Assembly (NCBI RefSeq): GCF_040270295.1
Contig: NZ_JBELOE010000076.1
Origin: Catenovulum sediminis
Lineage (GTDB): Bacteria > Pseudomonadota > Gammaproteobacteria > Enterobacterales > Alteromonadaceae
Strand: one strand, 5' to 3'
DNA length: 64,000 nt
Shown here in pieces: positions 38,640 to 46,923 of the stretch. Every line of letters starts with the position of its first letter. The first letter of the stretch is position 1. The position numbers were made by a program, and so were the translations under genes. The notes beneath the pieces are model-generated. The model did no database searches and was not told the DNA's origin. It was given only the letters and a program-made list of their open reading frames with translations.

Positions 38640-39360
38640 CACTTTTTAACATCCGAATAAAAGTATCTAAATGGTCTGGCCGGTTGACGTATTCTTCTAG
38701 TATGGCTATCGACTCATCCAAGGATTTGTGTCTAAGCATAAACGCCATACTCTCACGCAGCGGTTTAAGCTCATTTGAAGCTAATTGTATTTCGAGTAAA
38801 TCGGCAAAATCATCAAAGTCATTAGCCAAGAATAATTTTTTACTATGTCGTCTAAAGCGCCAGCGTCCAATTCTTGCACCTATGGTGTTTAATGTTGTGC
38901 CCAGCCAAATACCAATAACCAGTACAATAAAGTCGCCTACTTTATCACGCGCAACCGACTTCCATTCTTGAGACAGTACACTTTCTGATAACTCAGATGT
39001 CGTTCGTATCTCTTCAATGTATTTTTTCGCAACTGTGTTTAAAGGGTTTAAGTTAAGCGCCTGCATAAACATCGCTTCGGCCGGTTCAAATTGTTTAGCC
39101 TGATACAGGGCTTCACCTCTTAATGCATATATCATATCGTTTTTTGGATATAATCTGAGCGCTAGTGAAGTGAGCTTGTCTGCACTATCGAATTCGCCCG
39201 CCTCGATAAATTTTTGCGCCTGCACGACAACGCGCTTTTCAGACTTCAAGTATTTATCTAAATTTTCAGCTTGATACAAAGAGCCTGTATTGGCTGCATT
39301 CACAACACCAACGCAGCACAATGATAGCAAGACCCAAAACGTTGAAAATACCCTAACCAT
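38611..39360 (-). CDS. TPR membrane protein
   Basis: 249 residues. A signal or anchor helix (STFWVLLSLCCVGVVNAAN) is followed by TPR-like helices at about 45-115 (FIEAGEFDSADKLTSLALRL, KQFEPAEAMFMQALNLNPLN). A second membrane helix lies at about 142-160 (DFIVLVIGIWLGTTLNTIG), and then a basic stretch (GRWRFRRHSKK) and a helical C-terminal domain that is probably cytoplasmic. That arrangement would let it connect periplasmic parts with the cytoplasm. One base after the LPP20-like gene; unknown function. Confidence 0.65.
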   Translation of the reverse strand: MVRVFSTFWVLLSLCCVGVVNAANTGSLYQAENLDKYLKSEKRVVVQAQKFIEAGEFDSADKLTSLALRLYPKNDMIYALRGEALYQAKQFEPAEAMFMQALNLNPLNTVAKKYIEEIRTTSELSESVLSQEWKSVARDKVGDFIVLVIGIWLGTTLNTIGARIGRWRFRRHSKKLFLANDFDDFADLLEIQLASNELKPLRESMAFMLRHKSLDESIAILEEYVNRPDHLDTFIRMLKSDAKRMELEG

Positions 39361-39361
39361 A

Positions 39362-40408
39362 CTAATCTGCTACCACAACCATGACACCTGCAGTATGCAT
39401 CACCTGATAAATTGTTTTGTTTGATTTTAAAATTTTTGCATCTTGCTGAGAAATAACCAAATCAGATTTACGCAATTTGTAGGTTTTGTTGGCTTTAACT
39501 ATCATGGGTTTAATCGCCACGCGAACATTTCTGATTGCATCATTTACGTCAAAGTCATATGAAACAGGTCTTTTTTTAACCAAATCATCATATGAAGTAT
39601 CATCATTTGGATAAATAATCTCACCGCTCTCACTGCGAATTGTCGGCACAGCCGCAATTTCAAAATCTGCAACGTTGGAAGCATCTATCAATAAACCAGT
39701 GAAGGTAGATGTATTTTCAAAAGCGTCGATGGAGGCTTGCAACATATCAACCGCCGAGGTTGCACCTTCTGCCTCTAACCACGCCAATAACTTTTTACCA
39801 AATTCGGCCTCTTCAGTGGTCGTAATGACAAAACTTGCATTGCTGGCAAATGCACGACTGATCGGTGACCACAATGCCGCTTCATTTTTAAATGACAACC
39901 AATGCGCGTTAATTGTCTCTAAATACAGTGGAAAACCATGCACACCATTGGCCGCTGAAGTAATGGATTTATCAGATGGAATTACTGTTGACAGCAAATT
40001 ACCTGCCATCGGGATTTGCATCGTTACAGTCGCCACTTCATTTTGATAATGGTCCTGTGTCATTGTGGCGCCTTTGATAATCGCATCAACTTTGGTTCGT
40101 ACTGTATCACTTGCCAGTGTCATATCCTGCAACAATGTTTCAGAATTAACCCGTACACCATTTAAGATTTCTGCCAAGTTTCTGTATGCGTCAAGCTGCG
40201 CAGCCCGGCGCGCTAAAAGACGTGCTTTTGAAGTCCCCATGTGCTCTTGTGGGGCGACACCATAACCATGCGCGAAAACGGTACCGGCTGACCAATTGAC
40301 CCCGCCTTGTGCATTTGCATGCACAACCTCATCTGCCGATGTGTACTGCAGGCATAGTACAGACCAGGAAAATAACAAAGCAAAACTGAATTTTCTATTG
40401 ATTTTCAT
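39362..40408 (-). CDS. LPP20-domain periplasmic protein
   Basis: 348 residues with a signal peptide ending YTSA. The LPP20/FlgP-like domain is at about 45-145: KARLLARRAAQLDAYRNLAE, then ILNGVRVNSETLLQDMTLAS and KVDAIIKGATM. An inserted central segment (about 150-220) is followed by a C-terminal domain beginning FTGLLIDASN and ending KSDLVISQQDAKIL ... VMVVVAD. The same two-part architecture occurs in the gene at 41740-42549, so the two are paralogs. LPP20-type FlgP forms the flagellar outer-membrane disk in Vibrio and Campylobacter relatives. No lipobox cysteine here. Confidence 0.7.
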   Translation of the reverse strand: MKINRKFSFALLFSWSVLCLQYTSADEVVHANAQGGVNWSAGTVFAHGYGVAPQEHMGTSKARLLARRAAQLDAYRNLAEILNGVRVNSETLLQDMTLASDTVRTKVDAIIKGATMTQDHYQNEVATVTMQIPMAGNLLSTVIPSDKSITSAANGVHGFPLYLETINAHWLSFKNEAALWSPISRAFASNASFVITTTEEAEFGKKLLAWLEAEGATSAVDMLQASIDAFENTSTFTGLLIDASNVADFEIAAVPTIRSESGEIIYPNDDTSYDDLVKKRPVSYDFDVNDAIRNVRVAIKPMIVKANKTYKLRKSDLVISQQDAKILKSNKTIYQVMHTAGVMVVVAD

Positions 40409-40412
40409 CTAC

Positions 40413-41729
40413 TTAAATTTCATCCCATTGTTTATACTTTTGCTGAGCTAAGGTTACTTTTTTAAGGTAACGCCGAGTTTCTAGAGCCGGTAATTTTTCG
40501 ATTAAAAATTGAAAAATCTGATCTGGCGTTTGTTCATTTATAAGTCTAGCAGCTTTATTAAAATTTTTACGGCCAGTAAATGTTTTCGCCAAGTTACCCA
40601 CACCGGTATTGTATGAAGCAACAGCACAATAGAAACGAGACAAAGGGTCATTTACTTTTCTCAAATAGCGCGTTGTTAATAAATTAAAGTACGCGACACC
40701 AAGCTCTATATTATTTTCTGGGTCATACAAATATTCAGGTTCAACGATCTTTTTTTCACCATATACATGGCGATACGCATCTATTCCAGCCGTTCTGGGG
40801 ACTAATTGCATTAAACCAAAAGCCGGTATTGGCGAAGTCGCTCGGGGGTTAAAACTAGATTCAGTCTGAATAATGGCTAATATCAAAGAAACCGGAACGT
40901 CAAATGTCTTTGAATATTTCTTAATAACATGCAAATTATCTTCTATCAGGCTATTTTGATAATCAGATAAAAACGGTATCTGCACGCGCACCACGACCGC
41001 TTCAGCGCCACCTGCTTGTATCATTTTTCTTTCTATCTTTGCGGTTTTTGGCTGTTTTTCACTTTCTTTTGTCGTTGAAGGTGCGTCTTCTTTAACCTTT
41101 GCAGTTTGTTGAGCAGCTGGTAGCGAATCTGTGTTCAACGATTCAATCTCTTTTAGCATATAACGAAGCTGTTGAGTTGAAATAGCGTTTTTTAATAGCG
41201 GTTTTTCAGTATTTGACGAGTCTGCACGGCTTGTTGTTGGCGCCTTAGAATCAATTTGTTTCGACAGATGCTCTTTAATTGCCGCGGCCAGTTGATCTTT
41301 TTTTTCCAGATCGCTGGCTGAGTCAGTTGCCGCACTTTGGACTGCTTGCTTTAATGTGTGTGCGATTTCTTTTTGTGATTGGTTGGGCTGAATGATGGTT
41401 TCAACCGTTAAAATACCCGCTTCAAAATCCATTATTCTTCGAGTTTGCATATCAGGCGAATAATCCACCCACTCGTGAGGGCTGGGCAGCACCAATCCAT
41501 CTGCCCCCCAATTTATTTCAATTTTTTTTGTCAGACCTTTGAATGCTTTATCAACCGCCTCTTCGACGGCTTCAAATCGACGTTCCAAAATGGCATCTGT
41601 CCCTGCAAACTGTTTATCTAACAGGGCATCAATTGCATCGAAATCATCATCGGGTTGTGCAGCATTTAACCCAATAGAAACGAGCATAGAAGTGAGTATT
41701 GAAAATTTTAATAGGCCTTTCATAAACAC
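40413..41729 (-). CDS. MltC-like lytic transglycosylase without lipobox
   Basis: 438-residue periplasmic murein transglycosylase. The catalytic glutamate is E290 in AIIQTESSFNPRATSPI. It is followed by FGLMQLVPRTAG, YLYDPENNIELGVAYFNLL and AVASYNTGVGNLAKTFTG, all characteristic of MltC. The N-terminal part (KKIEINWGADGLVLPSPHEW, then VDYSPDMQTRRIMDFEAG) matches the MltC DUF3393 domain. A Ser/Thr/Lys/Gln-rich linker at about 160-235 is inserted. E. coli MltC is a lipoprotein; here the leader SMLVSIGLNAAQPD has no cysteine, so it should be soluble. In this operon it would open the peptidoglycan for a trans-envelope complex (inference). Confidence 0.88.
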   Translation of the reverse strand: MFMKGLLKFSILTSMLVSIGLNAAQPDDDFDAIDALLDKQFAGTDAILERRFEAVEEAVDKAFKGLTKKIEINWGADGLVLPSPHEWVDYSPDMQTRRIMDFEAGILTVETIIQPNQSQKEIAHTLKQAVQSAATDSASDLEKKDQLAAAIKEHLSKQIDSKAPTTSRADSSNTEKPLLKNAISTQQLRYMLKEIESLNTDSLPAAQQTAKVKEDAPSTTKESEKQPKTAKIERKMIQAGGAEAVVVRVQIPFLSDYQNSLIEDNLHVIKKYSKTFDVPVSLILAIIQTESSFNPRATSPIPAFGLMQLVPRTAGIDAYRHVYGEKKIVEPEYLYDPENNIELGVAYFNLLTTRYLRKVNDPLSRFYCAVASYNTGVGNLAKTFTGRKNFNKAARLINEQTPDQIFQFLIEKLPALETRRYLKKVTLAQQKYKQWDEI

Positions 41730-41739
41730 ACTCCTCGTG

Positions 41740-42549
41740 TTATTCGGACACTATCACCAATAAACCATCCATCGCTTGACGTTGGACATTGGCCAATATT
41801 GCTTTCGCATCACTTTCTGAGATAATTAAATCACTGCCATTTACGATGCGTTCAACTTTAACTAATTTCGGGTTAAAACTATCAAACTCTGCAGCATTTG
41901 CACTCCAAACAAGTGATTTTGTTTGGTGACTTTCAAAGTCTTTAGAAGATAAAACCAGTTTACCATCGTTGGTGTAAACTTTAGTCACTAAAGAGGCGGT
42001 GTAGGGTTGTTTGCTGGCATCTAAAATAAATGCCGAATGCACTGTTTGCGGCTCGTTTTCTACGGGTGCAGTAAAGACCTCTTCAACTTTGGCTTGCGCT
42101 GCAGGCTGGTAAACCTCAACAAGAGCCTTTTTCAAATTCTGTTTATTGCGACATTGACTAGACTGCGCATTCATACAGACCCCCACTTTGACTTCCGCGA
42201 CATAGGTCCCGTCTTCTTCGGTGAGTTTTGAGTCGATAATAAAAGCACCTTCCAAAGTGCCTTTAACGCGTGTTGCTATCACATCAGAAGTGACTTCATA
42301 ATCTTCAACTGTGGTACCTGCGGTTAAACGAATACCTCGAATCTGCTCTGCTAAGTTACGCTGAGCGTCCACTTGAGCTGCTCTTTTGGCCATAAAGCGC
42401 GCTTGCACCTTGTTTGCCACTTTACTCATATCAACAGTTCCAAAGCCAGTTGCTTCCATAACGCCGCTTTGAAACGCTTGATTGTTAGCCTGAGAAGTGA
42501 AACTTATAAGTGCGACGGCGATTGCCAAAAAGCCAGTAAATTTAGTCAT
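41740..42549 (-). CDS. LPP20-domain periplasmic protein, first gene of the operon
   Basis: 269 residues, signal peptide ending SQANN. LPP20-like domain at about 33-125: ARFMAKRAAQVDAQRNLAEQ, then IRGIRLTAGTTVEDYEVTSD and VKGTLEGAFIID. A second part from about 175 (SAFILDASKQPYTASLVTKV ... SDLIISESDAKAIL ... LLVIVSE) matches the C-terminal domain of the gene at 39362-40408. An AAGGAAAT ribosome-binding site lies 5-12 bases before the ATG. Heads the run of eleven same-strand genes and lies 97 bases after the crp stop. Confidence 0.7.
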   Translation of the reverse strand: MTKFTGFLAIAVALISFTSQANNQAFQSGVMEATGFGTVDMSKVANKVQARFMAKRAAQVDAQRNLAEQIRGIRLTAGTTVEDYEVTSDVIATRVKGTLEGAFIIDSKLTEEDGTYVAEVKVGVCMNAQSSQCRNKQNLKKALVEVYQPAAQAKVEEVFTAPVENEPQTVHSAFILDASKQPYTASLVTKVYTNDGKLVLSSKDFESHQTKSLVWSANAAEFDSFNPKLVKVERIVNGSDLIISESDAKAILANVQRQAMDGLLVIVSE

Positions 42550-42584
42550 TGTACATTTCCTTATTTATAAATGGGCAGCAAATT

Positions 42585-42613
42585 ATTTTTAGTCTAAACC
42601 AAAGCCTGAACAA
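42585..42613 (-). promoter_or_regulatory. Candidate promoter of the eleven-gene operon
   Basis: On the minus strand TTGTTC (42613-42608) and an AT-rich AAAAAT/TAAAAA hexamer (42590-42585) are spaced by 16-17 bases, ending about 35 bases before the first ATG. The match is imperfect. Without it the operon would rely on read-through from crp, since no terminator with a T-run lies between. Confidence 0.3.
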
Positions 42614-42646
42614 ATAAATGAACTGATTCACGATATTCCAATTTTT

Positions 42647-43279
42647 TTATCGTGTGCCATAGATGACCATGGTTTTACCATGTGCTTCGATCAGTCCTTG
42701 CTCTTCTAAATTCTTTAATACGCGTCCAACCATTTCCCGCGAGCAGCCCACTATTCGCCCAAGTTCTTGCCTGGTTACTTTAATTTGCATACCGTCCGGA
42801 TGTGTCATCGCATCGGGTTGCTTAGATAAATCCAACAACGCGGCGGCAACTCTGCCCGTAACATCTAAAAAAGCCAGATCGACTACTTTACGTGAGGTAT
42901 CGCGCAGACGCAGCGCCAATTGTTCTGATACTCGAAATAATATATTCGCGTCTTGGGCGACTAATTGACGAAATTTGTCATAACTGATTTCCGCAACTTC
43001 ACAATCGGTTCTGGCGCGCACGAAAGCACTGCGGACTTGACCATCAAATAACCCCATCTCACCATAAAACTCCCCAGGGTTAAGGTAAGCAAGTATCAAT
43101 TCACGCCCCTCATCACTTTCGATGCTGACGGACACTGAACCATCCAGTAGCAAATAAAGTGCATCCGGATTATCACCTGCATTTATGATGGTACTTTTGG
43201 CTGGGTAACGGCGACGATTACAATGCTTGATAAATGCTTGTAGCTCTTCATCATTTGCTACATGGTATGGCATACTCAT
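42647..43279 (-). CDS. crp: cAMP receptor protein Crp
   Basis: Global cAMP-dependent transcription regulator. From the ATG at 43277-43279 it is 210 residues, the same length as E. coli Crp; the open frame extends to 43393, but those 38 residues have no counterpart. The cAMP pocket (GEFYGEMGLFDGQVRSAFVR) keeps the arginine and serine, although one residue is missing in the GLFDGQ loop. The C-terminal half (NPDAMTHPDG-like PDAMTHPDGMQIKVTRQELG) and the helix-turn-helix (QELGRIVGCSREMVGRVLKN) are nearly identical to E. coli. It is divergent from the MscS gene and carries its own likely binding site upstream. Confidence 0.95.
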   Translation of the reverse strand: MSMPYHVANDEELQAFIKHCNRRRYPAKSTIINAGDNPDALYLLLDGSVSVSIESDEGRELILAYLNPGEFYGEMGLFDGQVRSAFVRARTDCEVAEISYDKFRQLVAQDANILFRVSEQLALRLRDTSRKVVDLAFLDVTGRVAAALLDLSKQPDAMTHPDGMQIKVTRQELGRIVGCSREMVGRVLKNLEEQGLIEAHGKTMVIYGTR

Positions 43280-43305
43280 AAGCGGCTCTCTTTTTTTTAT
43301 TCTGA

Positions 43306-43321
43306 TGTGATTTGTTACACA
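43306..43321. promoter_or_regulatory. Probable Crp site, autoregulation
   Basis: TGTGA-TTTGTT-ACACA matches the Crp consensus TGTGA-N6-TCACA except for one base. It lies 27-42 bases upstream of the crp ATG and thus probably overlaps the promoter or start region. E. coli crp is known to be autoregulated. It could also influence the divergent mscS-like gene. Confidence 0.6.
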
Positions 43322-43536
43322 TATTTTCCAATCTTTGCGTATGATACAGTTATATGCAGAAAAATCACTCAGATAAGTGAATTTCTCTGTCATATAATGA
43401 TCCTTTTTAAGCAGTATCCTGTATCAGTTGATTAGAAAAATTAAAGCTATTATTTTGATTATAGCTGGAGCAGTCATTTTTTAAACTTAAATACAAAACT
43501 GTAGCGCTTTCCCTTCATACATTTTAAGGAGCAAAA

Positions 43537-44358
43537 ATGGAAAACATTAAAGATTGGTTTACAGACAACCAGGGTTTACTTTTAAATCATCTAATTAGTT
43601 TGGTGACCGCCTTACTGATACTTTGGTTAGGTACTAAACTAGCCCGCTACCTCGCTAATGCTTGTAAAAACATCCTGATAAAAAAATCTATTGATGCTGC
43701 AGTAGCATCTTTTGTCAGTAGTTTGATACATGCGGTTGTCGTCGCGGCTGTAATTATCGCAGCTCTAAGTCATGTTGGTATTCAAACCGCAACATTTGTC
43801 GCTATTCTAGGTGCAGCAGGTTTAGCAATCGGTTTGTCTTTGCAAGGTTCTTTATCAAACTTTGCATCTGGCATATTAATCACGATTTTCCGACCTTTCA
43901 AAGCCGGTGATTTTATAGAAGCTGGCGGTGTAGCTGGCGTGGTAAAAGAGATTCAAATTTTTTCTACAGTGCTAACGACACCTGATAATAAATATGTAGT
44001 CGTGCCCAATGCACAAGTGACTGGCTCGCCCATTACCAACTATTCACGCCATGATATTCGCCGCTTAGATCTGGTCGTGGGTGTTTCTTATGAAGCAGAC
44101 CTGCAAAAAACAGAATCCGTGTTGCGCGATATTTTAAGCAAACATGAACTGGTATTACAGGATAAAGACTTTACCGTTGGCGTAGCTGCATTGGCTGATT
44201 CCTCTGTTAACTTTAACGTACGCTCGTGGGTTAATACCGCAGATTACTGGACTGTATTTTATGATTTGAACAAAACCATTAAAATGGAGTTAGAGCGCAA
44301 CGATATCGCCATTCCATTTCCACAAATGGATGTACACTTGCATTCAGAAAAATCTTAA
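43537..44358 (+). CDS. mscS: Small-conductance mechanosensitive channel (MscS family)
   Basis: 273-residue inner-membrane channel that releases solutes on hypo-osmotic shock; heptamer in the family. It has three helices, TM1 about 17-38, TM2 about 62-82, and the pore helix TM3 with FVAILGAAGLAIGLSLQGSL followed by SNFASGILITIFRPF. The beta domain has EAGGVAGVVKEIQIFSTVLT and the conserved PNAQVTGSPITNYS. Size and motifs match E. coli MscS (286) rather than the long MscK/MscM types. DUF481 gene follows by 27 bases. Confidence 0.93.
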   Translation: MENIKDWFTDNQGLLLNHLISLVTALLILWLGTKLARYLANACKNILIKKSIDAAVASFVSSLIHAVVVAAVIIAALSHVGIQTATFVAILGAAGLAIGLSLQGSLSNFASGILITIFRPFKAGDFIEAGGVAGVVKEIQIFSTVLTTPDNKYVVVPNAQVTGSPITNYSRHDIRRLDLVVGVSYEADLQKTESVLRDILSKHELVLQDKDFTVGVAALADSSVNFNVRSWVNTADYWTVFYDLNKTIKMELERNDIAIPFPQMDVHLHSEKS

Positions 44359-44385
44359 CCAATATAAACAATAGGAAATTTAATT

Positions 44386-45126
44386 TTGAGTACATTTAAA
44401 CTTACTTCACTAGCCTGTTTAATCTGTGCGTCATTAACCGCCCACGCCAAAGCACCTTTGGAAGGCGAAGTTGAGTTAGGTGTCATTACAACATCAGGCA
44501 ATACGGAAACTACCTCTTTAAAAGGTAAAGTTGGCATTACCCACGATTTAGAAAACTGGAAAAATCAGTATCAGCTCGACGCGCTTTACAAGAAAGATGA
44601 GGTTGAAGTAAACGGCACAAAAGTCAGCCAAACCACAGCACAAAAAGTTTTCGTTTCAGGTCAGGGTGACTACAAACTCAATGCTGAAAACGCCGCATTA
44701 TTCGTCTATGCAAGTTATGAAGATGATAAATTCAGTGGCTTTGAATATCAAAGTACTGTAGCAGTGGGTTATTCAGACCAACTCTTTAGCAATGAACATT
44801 CATTTCTAAACTATAATATTGGTCCGGGTTACACTTTCAGTAAACTCGAAGAGGGTGATAAAGAAGAATCTGCAGTACTTCGCTTAGCGGCTACATATCA
44901 GTATAAATTGAGTGACAATGCTAAATTCAGCCAGAAACTCAGCACCGAAGCAGCGCTAGAAAGCGGACAAAACACCCGCAGTAAATCTGAAACCGCAGTG
45001 AGTGCAAACTTAATGGGCAACCTAAGTATGAAAGCGGCTTATACCATCACCCATAACAGTGACGTTAAAGTCGGTAAAGAAAAGACAGATACAACCACCA
45101 GTATTACGGTCGTCTATCTATTCTAA
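44386..45126 (+). CDS. DUF481 (YdiY-like) outer-membrane protein
   Basis: 246-residue predicted outer-membrane barrel. Signal peptide ends TAHAKA; the DUF481 hallmarks are LEGEVELGVITTSGNTETTS at the mature start and a C-terminal TTSITVVYLF with the final Phe. E. coli YdiY is acid-induced; the role is not established. The start is TTG at 44386, chosen because ATAGGAAA lies about 10 bases upstream and the signal peptide begins directly after; no ATG fits. Possibly co-transcribed with the MscS gene; ends at a strong terminator. Confidence 0.85.
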   Translation: MSTFKLTSLACLICASLTAHAKAPLEGEVELGVITTSGNTETTSLKGKVGITHDLENWKNQYQLDALYKKDEVEVNGTKVSQTTAQKVFVSGQGDYKLNAENAALFVYASYEDDKFSGFEYQSTVAVGYSDQLFSNEHSFLNYNIGPGYTFSKLEEGDKEESAVLRLAATYQYKLSDNAKFSQKLSTEAALESGQNTRSKSETAVSANLMGNLSMKAAYTITHNSDVKVGKEKTDTTTSITVVYLF

Positions 45127-45147
45127 GACTATAATGAATGAGTCAAT

Positions 45148-45175
45148 AAAAGGGATGTTAAGCATCCCTTTTTTA
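45148..45175. terminator. Bidirectional terminator between DUF481 gene and ftsX
   Basis: AAAAGGGATG-TTAAG-CATCCCTTTT forms a 10-bp stem followed by further T residues. An A-run on the other side lets it serve both the DUF481 transcript and the ftsYEX transcript from the right. Confidence 0.85.
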
Positions 45176-45235
45176 TAGATTAGTTTATCTAAATTGCGCA
45201 TCACTTGTTATTTTATAAATTTTTGTACTCAGCGA

Positions 45236-46225
45236 TTAAGCGGTATCAGGTTCTATCAGTTTAATTTGTTTTCTAACCACTAAAAATGAACCGATCAACC
45301 CCAGTGACATACTGATAAGCAGCAAATTAAGCATTTCTCTGGCATTTAAGCCCGTTAATTTAAAGTTTGACTGGTATAAATCTGCAATTGTTGCGATCGA
45401 GCCCGACAAATAAAACAGCATAATTTCAATGCTAAGCCAAGCGATAATGCCGCCAAAAAAGCCATACCATAACCCCGTAAATAAAAAAGGCCTTTGAATA
45501 AATGCGTCTGTCGCGCCCACCAGCTTAAGTACTTCAATTTCTTCTTTGCGGTTAATAATTGATAGCCGAATGGTATTACCAACGATTAAAACAACCGATG
45601 CACATAAAAGTATCGTTAGACTGCCCATCGTATCTTTAATTAATTGCAGCACTGAATTTAGCCTTCGCAGCCACTCAATATCTAACTTGCCAAAGTCAAC
45701 CTCTCTCATTTGTTCAAACTCTAGCAATAAATCTGCAGCCGCGCTGGCTGATGCATACTCTTGCATCGGGGTTACCAGCAATACGTTAGGTAACGGGTTT
45801 TTATCTAACATTTGCAATGCGCCACCAAAACCAGATAACTGCTCAAACTCCTGCAGTGCATCATCTGCCGAAATAAGTTGAATTTTTTCAACTTGAGCAT
45901 GCAACTCAATTTGCTTTACAAAGGTTGATAATTGCTGACTGGTTAAATCCTGTTGTAAAAACAGTGAAATTTCAGCTGCATTTTGCCAGTGCTGCTCCAC
46001 TTGCTCTGCATTTTTAACGACCACATACATGACAGATGGCAATGTTAAACTGACGCCCAATACCGCAACCGTTAGGATAGATGGAACCGGATCACGCCAT
46101 ATTTCACCTAATGCGGTTAATATTTGACGGATATTTGAAACGATAACCCCAACCACCCGGCCGATTAGACCGAGTTTTCTTTGACTTGCACCCTTTGGAT
46201 TTCTTTGTTTAAACAACAAACTCAT
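45236..46225 (-). CDS. ftsX: Cell division protein FtsX
   Basis: 329-residue permease-like partner of FtsE that controls EnvC/amidase activity at the septum. Four membrane helices: one at about 50-72 (DPVPSILTVAVLGVSLTLPS), then three from about 200 to 320, with the large extracellular loop between. The segment INRKEEIEVLKLVGATDAFI is the FtsX signature. Its start overlaps the ftsE stop by 4 bases. rpoH, which follows ftsX in several gammaproteobacteria, is not present; a terminator and a convergent gene follow instead. Confidence 0.95.
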   Translation of the reverse strand: MSLLFKQRNPKGASQRKLGLIGRVVGVIVSNIRQILTALGEIWRDPVPSILTVAVLGVSLTLPSVMYVVVKNAEQVEQHWQNAAEISLFLQQDLTSQQLSTFVKQIELHAQVEKIQLISADDALQEFEQLSGFGGALQMLDKNPLPNVLLVTPMQEYASASAAADLLLEFEQMREVDFGKLDIEWLRRLNSVLQLIKDTMGSLTILLCASVVLIVGNTIRLSIINRKEEIEVLKLVGATDAFIQRPFLFTGLWYGFFGGIIAWLSIEIMLFYLSGSIATIADLYQSNFKLTGLNAREMLNLLLISMSLGLIGSFLVVRKQIKLIEPDTA

Positions 46226-46911
46226 AACAGTTCTCCGTGTCCATTATCAGTCAGCCCATCTTCCGCCATACGGCCTTTTTTAAGAGTTAATGTGCGATAT
46301 TTCATTCTTGCAATTAAACCGAGATCATGCGTTGCGATTAAGACGGAGGTCCCGACACTATTGAAATCTTCAAATAAACGCATAATATCCAAAGATAATT
46401 TGGGATCTAAATTACCAGTCGGTTCATCAGCTAATAAAATTGGCGGAGTATTGACCACAGCGCGTGCAATTCCGACTCTTTGCTGCTCGCCCCCCGATAA
46501 CATGTGAGGGTAATATCGCTCTTTATCTAACAATCCCACCTTATCCAATGCGGTGTGAACGCGTTTACGAATTTCCTTTAGTCCATAGCCTTCAATGACC
46601 AGCGGCAGCGCAACATTATCAAATACGGAGTTTTCTTTTAATAATCGGTGATTCTGAAAAATCATGCCGATATCGCGTCTTACATAAGGTACTTTGCGCG
46701 GCCCTATCGCACTTAAGTCATGCCCGTTGATAAAGACATGCCCAACAGAAGGGCGCTCCATAATGGATATTAATTTAAGCAAGGTGCTCTTGCCTGCACC
46801 CGAGTGACCGGTTAAAAACGCCATTTCACCCGCTTCTATATGAAAGCTGATTTTTTGTAACGCCTGATGTCCGCCCGGATACGTCTTGGATACCTGCTCA
46901 AATCGAATCAT
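46222..46911 (-). CDS. ftsE: Cell division ATPase FtsE
   Basis: 229-residue ABC ATPase that powers FtsX in septal wall remodelling. Walker A FLTGHSGAGKSTLLKLIS, signature LSGGEQQRVGIARA, Walker B ILLADEPTGNLDP and the switch histidine ATHD are all intact, which contrasts with the degenerate ATPase at 36422. Starts 12 bases after ftsY. Confidence 0.97.
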   Translation of the reverse strand: MIRFEQVSKTYPGGHQALQKISFHIEAGEMAFLTGHSGAGKSTLLKLISIMERPSVGHVFINGHDLSAIGPRKVPYVRRDIGMIFQNHRLLKENSVFDNVALPLVIEGYGLKEIRKRVHTALDKVGLLDKERYYPHMLSGGEQQRVGIARAVVNTPPILLADEPTGNLDPKLSLDIMRLFEDFNSVGTSVLIATHDLGLIARMKYRTLTLKKGRMAEDGLTDNGHGELL

Positions 46912-46923
46912 CCTGTACCTGCC

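Noticed and set aside
42640..42665. Hairpin at the crp stop as a terminator
   Set aside because: CACGATA/TATCGTG pairs, but on the transcribed strand no T-run follows, so rho-independent termination is not supported.
43280..43393. N-terminal extension of Crp
   Set aside because: Covers the likely Crp operator and promoter, and family length is met from 43279.
45182..45235. rpoH expected after ftsX
   Set aside because: The gap is 54 bases and the next gene is the convergent DUF481 gene; no sigma-factor motif in the window.
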